From Blastobasis lacticolella (lineage: Eukaryota > Arthropoda > Insecta > Lepidoptera > Blastobasidae): a DNA stretch of 64,000 nucleotides. The position numbers were made by a program, and so were the translations under genes. Below are positions 56,515 to 64,000 of the stretch, in pieces. Within the stretch, counting starts at the first letter, position 1; each line of letters opens with the position of its first letter. The stretch covers positions 14,731,001-14,795,000 of the forward strand of contig LR990054.1 of NCBI GenBank assembly GCA_905147135.1, in the 5' to 3' direction. The notes beneath the pieces were generated by a model, which had not been told where the DNA came from, searched no databases, and was given only the letters and a program-made list of their open reading frames with translations.

Positions 56515-59342
56515 TTAACTTAGTACATCAAAATATCCAAGGCATGACGAATAAAGAATTGGAAGTTGAGCTATTCATGAACGGTGAGAATGTTGATATT
56601 TTTTGCATTACTGAACATTGGTTAAAAGATCACCAGCTCATATTTGGCTTTAACAACCATAAACTTGCAAGTTCGTTCACAAGAGGGCAGGCAATTCATG
56701 GAGGTTCCCTAATACTTGCTCGTAATTGCCTAAAATGCAAGGAACGCACTGATATTGTCAAGCTGTCTGTTGAACGATCTGCTGAAATTGCCTGTATAGA
56801 ACTTGAGCGACTTATTGTAATGAGCGTATACAGACCTCCGGCTTCATCATTTGATTTGTTCGAGAAAATTATGGATGAAGCCCTTATTAAAGTTAGCAAT
56901 TGTAATAAAAATATTGTTGTTTGTGGAGATTTTAATATAGATTTATTAGACGTATCTTGTAAATATACTGGTAGGCTAATATCATTATTTAAGTGTCATA
57001 ATTTAATCAACTTATTTTTAGAGCCTACTAGAATAACAAGTACTACATCAACTTGTCTAGACAACATTTTTTGTGATATCCAGGCATGTAGCCAGTCTGT
57101 AATAAACAAATTACAATCCGATCATTGTGGTCAATTAGCTGTGTTTTATGTTAATATGAGGAAAGAAACAAAAAATACTATTAAATTTGTACCAATTAAC
57201 AACAACCGTCTAAACAGTTTTAGAAATAACATTATAGAGAAATCATCTAATTTAAAGTATTTTGATGACCCAAATGAATATTATAATTCAGTTTTACACA
57301 TGACAAAAACTGAAAGTAATAGTATATTCAAACCAAAGGTGAAGGCAGTAAACAGCAAACTTATGTTTAGCGATTGGGCGACAGCAGGAATACATAAGAG
57401 TAGAAATAAATTATATGAGCTCTATGCAGAACGGGCGTATAATAATAGCGTAGAATTTGCTGAGTATGTTAAACATTATTCGAAGTTATTTAAACGCGTT
57501 TGTGCTACAGCTAAATCGAATTTCGTTAAACACAAACTAAAAAATAGCACAGATGTAGTAAAATCCACATGGCAGATAATAAATAGTGAAACTGGAAAAG
57601 TAACAAATCGCGATACTAAGTACAGTTTAAAGATAAATGATAATGTTGTTACCAAAAACTCGGAAGTTGCGGAGGCATTCAATAAATTTTTTACAGACAT
57701 TCCAGTGTCAACTACGAAATCCTTAAATTCGTCTCCTGCTCTCGCTGAATCCTTGTTAAAACAAAATGTACCCGAGAGTGTCATCGATTTTAAGTTCGAG
57801 CATGCAACACCTCAAGATATAGTTAAGGCTTTTAAAACTATAAAAATGAAAGCAACTGCCGACATTGATGGTATGTCAGTAAAAATTATTAGCTCTGTAA
57901 TTGATGTTATTGCTGTCCACTTAGCGAATATATTTAATAATTGTGTTGATAATGGTGAATTTCCTGACCTGATGAAGCACAGTAAAGTTATTCCATTGTT
58001 GAAAACTGGTAATACAACGGATCCTACAAATTTTAGACCAGTTTCAATTTTACCGACTCTAAGTAAAATATTTGAGAAAATCATATTAAATCAACTAAAA
58101 GCTCATTTTTATGGAAGTAACCTATTGCATCATAAACAATTCGGTTTTACTCGCGGTCGTTCAACAACTGATGCAGGTGTTGAACTTATTAAACATATCT
58201 TTGGGGCGTGGGAGGAATCACGTGATGCCTTAGGGGTTTTCTGTGATTTATCCAAAGCCTTTGATTGCGTTAATCATGACATTTTGGTCAGGAAATTACA
58301 ACATTATGGAATAAAGGACTTGGCCCTGAACTTGCTAAATTCATACTTGAGTCATAGAATTCAAAAAGTTGATGTGAACGGAGAGAGATCTATGGGGTCT
58401 GTTGTCTCTATGGGTGTCCCCCAGGGATCTATTTTGGGCCCGTTTTTGTTTCTTGTTTATGTAAATGACTTACCGTACTTTGTAAAAGATGCCCATGAAA
58501 TTGTCTTGTTCGCGGACGATACATCTTTAGTGTTTAAAGTAAAAAGACAACAATTAACATATGAAGACGTGAACAAGGCTATTGCAGAAGTGGTAAACTG
58601 GTTTACGGTTAATAATTTATTACTGAATGGCAAGAAGACAAAATGTTTAAAATTCTCTTTGCCAAATGTTAGATCAGTGCCCACTAATGTACAAATAAAA
58701 GGCGAAAATTTGAATTTTGTTGATTCTACAGTATTTTTAGGCTTTACCCTGGATAATAAATTGCAATGGGGTCCTCACATTGATAAATTGGCGAAAAGGC
58801 TAAGTTCTGCAGCATATGCTGTAAAGAAAATACGGAGTATTTCTGACGAGGCTACAGCAAGATTAGTTTACTTTAGTTATTTCCACAGTATTATGGCCTA
58901 TGGCATACTGCTGTGGGGACACGCTGCCGACTGGCACAATGTATTTGTATTGCAGAAAAGGGCTATTCGCGCGATTTATCAATTGAGACCTAGAACTTCA
59001 CTAAGAGATAAATTCAGGAATATCGATATAATGACAATGCCGTCACAATATATATATGAGAACTTAATGTATGTTCATAAAAATTTACACTTATTTAAGA
59101 AGAATCGTGATGTTCATAATATTAATACGAGAAATAAAGATAAGCTTGTTGCTGGTGCTTGTCGTCTAGCCAAAGTCCACAAATCATTTATGGGTCAATG
59201 TGTACGCTTTTATAATAAGGTTCCAACAGATATTCAGAATTTACCATTGAATAAATTTAAAGTCGCTATAAAAAACAAATTATGTCAAAAAAGTTATTAT
59301 AGTATATCTGAATATGTAAATGACAAAAGTCCATGGGACTGA
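56481..59342 (+). CDS. LINE2 ORF2: endonuclease and reverse transcriptase
   Basis: The frame is open from 56481; the first ATG is 56544, giving 932 residues. The endonuclease has HQNIQGM (upstream of that ATG), FCITEHWL near 20-27, VVCGDFNIDL near 125-134 and SDHCGQLAV near 192-200. The reverse transcriptase has NFRPVSILPTLSKIFEK, FGFTRGRSTTDA, FCDLSKAFDCVNHDIL, GVPQGSILGP and FADDT at 656-660. A C-terminal region ends with YYSISEYVNDKSPW, usual for this insect group. The catalytic Asn of the endonuclease (in QN) lies before the first ATG, so translation from 56544 would give an inactive endonuclease. Confidence 0.88.
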   Translation, partial: SKCYNNKQNCIVNLVHQNIQGMTNKELEVELFMNGENVDIFCITEHWLKDHQLIFGFNNHKLASSFTRGQAIHGGSLILARNCLKCKERTDIVKLSVERSAEIACIELERLIVMSVYRPPASSFDLFEKIMDEALIKVSNCNKNIVVCGDFNIDLLDVSCKYTGRLISLFKCHNLINLFLEPTRITSTTSTCLDNIFCDIQACSQSVINKLQSDHCGQLAVFYVNMRKETKNTIKFVPINNNRLNSFRNNIIEKSSNLKYFDDPNEYYNSVLHMTKTESNSIFKPKVKAVNSKLMFSDWATAGIHKSRNKLYELYAERAYNNSVEFAEYVKHYSKLFKRVCATAKSNFVKHKLKNSTDVVKSTWQIINSETGKVTNRDTKYSLKINDNVVTKNSEVAEAFNKFFTDIPVSTTKSLNSSPALAESLLKQNVPESVIDFKFEHATPQDIVKAFKTIKMKATADIDGMSVKIISSVIDVIAVHLANIFNNCVDNGEFPDLMKHSKVIPLLKTGNTTDPTNFRPVSILPTLSKIFEKIILNQLKAHFYGSNLLHHKQFGFTRGRSTTDAGVELIKHIFGAWEESRDALGVFCDLSKAFDCVNHDILVRKLQHYGIKDLALNLLNSYLSHRIQKVDVNGERSMGSVVSMGVPQGSILGPFLFLVYVNDLPYFVKDAHEIVLFADDTSLVFKVKRQQLTYEDVNKAIAEVVNWFTVNNLLLNGKKTKCLKFSLPNVRSVPTNVQIKGENLNFVDSTVFLGFTLDNKLQWGPHIDKLAKRLSSAAYAVKKIRSISDEATARLVYFSYFHSIMAYGILLWGHAADWHNVFVLQKRAIRAIYQLRPRTSLRDKFRNIDIMTMPSQYIYENLMYVHKNLHLFKKNRDVHNINTRNKDKLVAGACRLAKVHKSFMGQCVRFYNKVPTDIQNLPLNKFKVAIKNKLCQKSYYSISEYVNDKSPWD

Positions 59343-59547
59343 ACTGCTGTTCTATACAGGTATTTACTTTTAAGATAGTATATAGGACAAATAATGTATT
59401 AGTACATAAGACATGTTTAAAAAAAAAAAGAATTAACGTAGGCTCTGTGGGTTTCTTGCCGTTTCTTTCCCCCACAGAGAACCACCTTGGAAGCGGCGTT
59501 AATTTTCCTTCCTCTCCCACACATGGTGTCTCCTGTCTGCGCTAGGG

Positions 59548-59765
59548 TAGGGGTAGGGTAGTAGTTAGAGTAGGGGTAGGGTAGGGTAGGAGTAAGATAG
59601 CGGTAAGGTAGTATAGGGTGGGGTAGGGGTAAGATAGTGGTAGGGTCGGGGTAAGATAGTGGTAGGGTAGGGGTAAGGTAGTGGTAGGGTAGGGTTAAGG
59701 CAATGGTAGGATAGGGTAGGGGTAAGGTAGCGATAGGGTAGGGATAGGATAGAGTAGGGTGGGAG
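59548..59765 (+). repeat. G-rich minisatellite in the LINE2 3' UTR
   Basis: About 220 bp of degenerate GGGTA, GGGGTA and GATAGTGGTA units with few cytosines on the plus strand. A longer unit of about 25 bp built from these words recurs several times. It lies between the ORF2 stop and the AATAAA/GATT tail and is part of the element. Confidence 0.85.
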
Positions 59766-60177
59766 CAACTACCTATCACATGCAGCATGTGTGATGCACG
59801 CTTACTTAAAAGTCTGTCTGGCGGTGGCGTGGGGGCCGGGTCGCTCTTTTCCCTCAAATATGGTTGAATTGGACGATGGCTGGGCCCTGCGTTATACTCG
59901 TGAACGGGTGCTGCCTTGGTGGACTGGCTTACTCTTGCTGTAGTTTTAGGTGGTTTTTCTTAATTATACTAGACATACCTACGAGTATATAATATAATAT
60001 AGCGTTCCGGCTCTGTCTGGCATTGTCGAGCCCGGTTCGGTTGTGGTTGGCGAGGGATACGTTTATCTAGAGACATAGGGCGGTCAGCGTGTCACTGTGT
60101 GTTTCCTTCCTACTTTCCTACCCCCCTCCTTTTTGACGATTGAAAGAGATATTTAATGTCCTAATCAATAAAGAAAT

Positions 60178-60200
60178 TTTGATTGATTGATTGATTGATT
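60178..60200 (+). repeat. LINE2 3' tail, GATT repeat
   Basis: Five GATT units follow AATAAAGAAATTTT and mark the 3' terminus of LINE2. Immediately after comes RTE-LINE coding sequence in the same orientation. Confidence 0.85.
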
Positions 60201-60290
60201 GCTCAGAGTCTCTCTGAAGGATAAAACTCGCAACGAAGTAATCCGACAGAGAACCAAAGTTACTGCGTAAAAGTTATAGCGCACAGAATC
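60201..60290 (+). mobile_element. RTE-type LINE fragment next to LINE2
   Basis: Conceptual translation resembles SLKDKTRNEVIRQRTKV, a stretch seen in other LINE fragments in this window (for example at 49780 and, inverted, at 30420). It is a short degraded relic and the probable target of the LINE2 insertion. Confidence 0.55.
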
Positions 60291-60358
60291 AGTAGCCTTG
60301 CAATAATAATAAAAGAATTTGTTGCATTTTTATAAAATGTAAATTAACATATTCCAAA

Positions 60359-60403
60359 TATTTTGGCTAAGCAGTAGTGCTACACTACTGCTTAGCCAAA
60401 ATA
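60359..60403. repeat. Perfect 21 bp hairpin
   Basis: A 21 bp arm (60359-60379, starting TATTTTGGCTAAGCAG), a 3 nt loop and its exact inverse (60383-60403). Not a known terminator or miRNA precursor to me. Confidence 0.85.
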
Positions 60404-60695
60404 ATTGGCATAAATCATCCCTAAAGGAGGTCTTCGTAATGGGGGATACGTCATCTACAAGGCGATTGCCTTGGCCACCATGGCTTCTTTTATTATTGAG
60501 TTACACATTGAATTGGATTCCAATTAATTATTTTGTACAAGTCTAAATCGTCTTGATATACCTACAATGGTAGAGGTAAATTGCGTAATAGATTTATAGG
60601 CTGTTGTACCTGATAAGTATACACAAAATGACATAAATAGTTGATTAGTGTTTTGTTGTAAATTTAAGTACTTATAATGTCATAAGTACTAAGTT

Positions 60696-60745
60696 TATAT
60701 TAAAATACAAGTAAGGAAATGTTTCCTTGCTTGTATTTTAATATA
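60696..60745. repeat. 24 bp near-perfect hairpin
   Basis: Arms 60696-60719 and 60722-60745 differ at one position and are separated by 2 nt. Confidence 0.85.
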
Positions 60746-61054
60746 CGAACAACAATATATTATACCTATTCGCAACCAGAACGCATTCTTCATTTGCCAA
60801 TCGTCTACCAAACCGAACACGCACAAAATCAGCAGAAACAAGACATAGAACCCCATCCCCAGCAGTACTACAGCTTGCTTCGTAACAGTTTAACTAACCA
60901 CACGGTCACGGAAACACGTGGCTCGGTTCTCGTATATCAATTAACTTAACCGCACTACTGCCACAGCGTAGAAAGACGCAGTACACCATCTCAGCCGTGT
61001 TCTGGAAATAATTTGCTTCTTGCGCTCGTGATAGGACTGTCTTCTGATTGATAA

Positions 61055-61336
61055 TGTTATTTCAGCTACTTGAAGAATATAAACATTTACATCTCGAACA
61101 TTTAAGAAGTTCTATGTTTTAATGGAATTATCATTAGACATCATCATTCATTTTGGACCAACTCGTAAGTGTCGCAACTCGAGTGCCAAACATAGACTGG
61201 GGCCTGCCGGATTCGCCAGTTTTTTACAGTTAATAGAGGCTGGCAAACTAGCAAGCGGCTCGCCTCATGAAGTGATCACCGCCGCGCATAAACACCAGCT
61301 ACACCCGGGAACTCGCCAATACGATATTATCCTCGT
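61055..61336 (+). CDS. Candidate exon of an unidentified host gene
   Basis: A frame from ATG at 61122 encodes GPAGFASFLQLIEAGKLASG, then SPHEVITAAHKHQLHPGTRQ and YDIIL before GTAAGT at 61337. The composition is protein-like and the donor is good. An acceptor-like TTATTTCAG precedes 61055, but the frame has a stop between there and the ATG. The following DNA is CpG-rich. I do not recognise the protein. Confidence 0.25.
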
Positions 61337-61744
61337 AAGTAGACGACCTACTGGTTCTTTGTATACACTGTGCCCCTGCCGTCAAACTGTACTGCGGGCG
61401 CCCGCGTCAGGCTCCAAGGCGCGGGTGCTAGGCGCGAACGGTCGTTTTCACTTTCGTTCACGACTGTACAGTTATGGCGGCTAGTACAGTCGGCGGTGAT
61501 CTGTGAGACGTATTCTTGAATGTGTTTAGAGGTAGACTTTTTTCTCTTCTGGTGATTCTTATGGGAAAAAGGAATATATTTATTACTTATTTTATTTTTA
61601 TTTTTGTCTATAATAGAGGTAGGCAAGCAGGTCAAATGATGGTAGATCATCATCGCCCATATTATGCCGATTAGTCGTGTAGTGTTAATTAAAGACTAGA
61701 ATTCATAAAGTATCAACCAGTACCATTACAAAGCGTCAAATTTA

Positions 61745-61862
61745 ATAGTTTACAACTGCGATTTCCGACCCCACCTGCTAATCGTGGAGATTAGGGCTAA
61801 ACCTTCTACTAATGTGGAGGAGGTTTATATCCAGCAATGGACTGTTACGAGCTGCTGATGTG
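61745..61862 (+). repeat. Family A retroposon, 3' fragment A8
   Basis: Only the 3' part is present: CGATTTCCGACCCCACCTGC, CGTGGAGATTA and CAATGGACTGTTACG. Diverged. Confidence 0.6.
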
Positions 61863-61918
61863 ATATGGTACTGCGGTTATTGCAAAGGTACATAGTCCAA
61901 CACCGTACTAGCATTATT

Positions 61919-62337
61919 TGTTTCAAACTAAACTCGCGTTCTTTACACATATTATTTTATTAGACGGGACTTGAACGCGACGTGCCTTTTAGATTTGATT
62001 TCCCGGCGTTTCGGTAGGGTTACACCCACCGTGGTCACGAGACGACTGCCGTGGAGAAGTGACAGCTGCGGTGATGTGCTGGTAGACTCCTACCCTCACA
62101 TAGAATTGTCCATTTGTTGTTTATTCGGAACTGCACGGCACACAACACTCACGATGTCCACGGATACGTCCGACGATAAATCTTCTGTCTTAAGGTTATT
62201 TATTTTGCACAACACTGGGTTCCACGACGTCGAAAGCTTATATCCATCTTCCCGATTGAAAGTTTTGTACTTTTGAAACGTCGGGAAAACAAATCGTAAA
62301 GGTACGTCGCGTCCAAGTCCCGTCTAATATAATAATA
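61919..62337 (+). mobile_element. Family J element, copy 2 (15 bp target duplication)
   Basis: Flanked by CGTACTAGCATTATT at 61904-61918 and 62338-62352. The body starts TGTTTCAAACTAAACTCGCG. From 61958 to 62329 it has inverted arms of about 56 bp (TATTAGACGGGACTTG and its inverse, about 87% matching further in). No transposase; the ORF inside is not supported. Confidence 0.82.
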
Positions 62338-62399
62338 CGTACTAGCATTATTACGTAATATTATTAGTGCACATCTGTCGACAATTATCTACCCAAAAA

Positions 62400-62520
62400 C
62401 GTTGCCTGGAAGAAATCGCTTTAAGCGATAAGGCCGTCTGTTGCTTCTCCTGCTGTTAATTTTAAGCCATTGTATTTTTATTTATTGTGCAATAAAGCGT
62501 TATTCATTCATTATTTTGTA
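62400..62520 (+). repeat. LINE 3' end with ATTC tail
   Basis: TGCCTGGAAGAAATCGCTTT, GCGATAAGGCCGTCTGTTG and TGTGCAATAAAGCG followed by TTATTCATTCATT, a common lepidopteran LINE terminus. Confidence 0.72.
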
Positions 62521-62639
62521 AAATACATTGTAATAAGGATAATTAATTTTGTAAATCCACGTAGAAAAGCTTATTTTTGTGTTGGTTGGCTTTTTTTAAT
62601 TTCTGATGGAATGTGGACACATTTTGGGGACATTTTTTT

Positions 62640-62770
62640 CTTAATAACACTAGCCAATCATTTGATCGCCATGTCACCTGGTGGTAAGTGACGATGCAGC
62701 CGTAGATGGAGCATACTGGCAATACCAAGCAATACCAAGGATATCACCAATACATTGGCCATGTTCCTCT
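62640..62770 (+). repeat. Diverged copy of repeat family F
   Basis: CACCTGGTGGTAAGTGACGA and CAATACCAAGGATATCACC words resemble 715-800. Confidence 0.5.
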
Positions 62771-63154
62771 GGTAAGAACTAAGCTAGACACTTCCACTGC
62801 CAAAGCCACAGTTTTCTATGGAACATAGGACCGTAGTCACCTACAGAAAAAAATACTTACTTTTGCCCTAATCTACCTATGGTTAAATGCTAAATTCCTA
62901 CCAATAAGTAGGCACAATAGTCTCACCCGAGACCGTTGAAGAGCGAAGTGTAAATAAACCGAAATATTTTGCTTTTGCTTTGCGTTAAGCCTGATTTGCA
63001 TCAGGAAATAAATCTCTTGGCTAAGTAGGATTTCTTCGGCAATTTATTTCGAGTGTTGAGTTGACACGGCACCTCAGGTGGTTTGGATTTATTTATCTAA
63101 GCTCGTCTACAGCCGTTCCTAAATTCAATGTCCGACTGTCAGTCTTCGTCAAGT

Positions 63155-63390
63155 CAAGTCAAATAATTTTTATTCAATTTAGGTTTACAAAACTCTTATG
63201 AACGTCATAAAACACAAAATTATGTTTACAAATAACATTTAGAAAAATCGGGCTGCGGGCCGTGGCAACATTGAGCCGGTGTGCCTTCCAGACATTATTA
63301 GTCCCAGAATTGGACTGACTGTCACTGTCTGTCACTGTCACCTTGACAGTTTGACTTACCGCCCGAATCAACGGTGCACGGTGCCGCGCC
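63155..63390 (-). repeat. LINE 3' UTR fragment
   Basis: The minus strand reads CCTAAATTGAATAAAAATT followed by TTGACTTGACTTGAC, a poly(A)-signal and pentamer-repeat tail typical of L2/CR1-group LINEs. Confidence 0.62.
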
Positions 63391-64000
63391 GCGTGCGTTG
63401 TTTTTGTGCACATATAACATAAATATTATACGAACACGAAAAAAAACTATATATTAAAGGTGATAACTGTAAAACCTAATAATTAATGGCTAAATCACAA
63501 CCATACGCATTTTCTAGTAGGTACACAGTGCATACCTGTGAATATGCAACAATTAAAGTAAACATAACCTAATTAACAGTGACGTAACAGTTCGTACCTT
63601 TCCCATATATTATTAGAGGCTAGCTACCTACATAATATCTTATGCATTATTATTTATATTTAGGTACTTAAATTATGTAGTTAATACTAAGCAAATATGT
63701 CTTACCTCATTTAGGCTTGCTGGAAGAAATTTCTTTATAGATATAAGCAGTGCCTGTTGTGTCGTTTATAATTGTATTTATCCTTGTTGTTTTATTGTGT
63801 ACAATAATGAGTTAAATGAATCGTAAGTAACGAAGTGGCTGAGTATAGAGCATGTTTTTCTGGAAACAGCTTATTTACTCTGACCTTAAAGGAGCCCAGA
63901 TTGTACTGTTCGAGGAAGACATTGGCAGGCGTCAATTTATTTGCCCTACGTACGCATTAGAAAGGTTTGTTAAAGATAGTTGGTATTTCTACGACATTAG
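63391..64000. other. Window end, no recognised feature
   Basis: AT-rich sequence without supported gene or repeat. Confidence 0.45.

Larger units (their letters stand above)
54200..60200 (+). mobile_element. LINE2: CR1/Rex1-like non-LTR retrotransposon
   Basis: Two coding regions (ORF1 with a frameshift, ORF2 open), a 3' UTR with a G-rich minisatellite, AATAAAG at about 60168, and a GATT repeat ending near 60200 make up a nearly full-length LINE. The 5' end is not resolved; about 70 bp of leader precedes the first ATG and more may be present. The sequence right after the tail encodes SLKDKTRNEVIRQRTK-like RTE-LINE residues, so LINE2 probably inserted into an older LINE copy, but I could not find that copy's other half upstream. 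Confidence 0.88.

Noticed and set aside
59548..59765. Interstitial telomeric repeat
   Set aside because: Insect telomeres are TTAGG; the units here are GGGTA/GGGGTA with irregular spacing inside a LINE 3' UTR.
59417..59857. Minus-strand ORF of Pro/Tyr/Leu repeats
   Set aside because: It is a translation of the G-rich minisatellite and has no independent support.
61971..62276. 101-codon ORF at 61971-62276
   Set aside because: It lies inside family J and runs across its inverted arms; the frame is not shared with the 27.4 kb copy.
1..64000. CRISPR arrays, defence islands or viral gene sets
   Set aside because: No regularly spaced repeats, no prokaryotic gene organisation and no viral proteins were seen; the repeats found are eukaryotic transposons.

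Overview
This 64 kb window is AT-rich eukaryotic DNA, almost certainly from a moth or butterfly. The evidence is a split gene with GT-AG introns, no bacterial-style operons, tRNA-derived SINEs, RTE-type LINE 3' ends, small Helitrons and many MITE-like inverted-repeat elements of kinds common in Lepidoptera. Protein families were assigned by reading the sequence; no database search was run.

The one well-supported host gene lies on the minus strand at 16149-23412. Seven consecutive exons, including two short C-terminal ones, join in frame at canonical splice sites. They encode a Stubble-like extracellular trypsin-type serine protease: a six-cysteine clip-like domain, a Ser/Thr/Pro-rich stem, and a protease domain with His, Asp and Ser of the triad each on its own exon. 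The N-terminal membrane-anchor exons were not found and should lie further up the minus strand (coordinates above 23412, possibly beyond the window).

The rest is mostly transposable elements. LINE1 (about 5374-9504, minus) has an intact 1311-codon ORF in which an ORF1-like region, an endonuclease and a reverse transcriptase form one reading frame. An 881 bp inverted-repeat element sits directly at its 5' end. LINE2 (about 54.2-60.2 kb, plus) has a frameshifted ORF1 with a coiled coil and an esterase-like C-terminal part, an ORF2 open for over 930 codons, a G-rich minisatellite in its 3' UTR, and a GATT-repeat tail. It lies against a fragment of an older RTE-type LINE. Between these are at least nine copies of a Leu/Ser-tRNA-like SINE (family B), three or more copies of a second tRNA-derived SINE (family S), seven or eight copies of a roughly 280 bp retroposon (family A), many 5'-truncated LINE ends, a 194 bp Helitron, and several MITEs.

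The most informative structures are nested insertions whose target-site duplications can be read directly: family A inside a MITE (11 bp), family A beside LINE1 (9 bp), SINE B (12 bp), family J (15 bp), family A inside family J (7 bp), and a MITE inside SINE B (3 bp). I found no CRISPR array, rRNA gene, convincing stand-alone tRNA gene or viral gene set.
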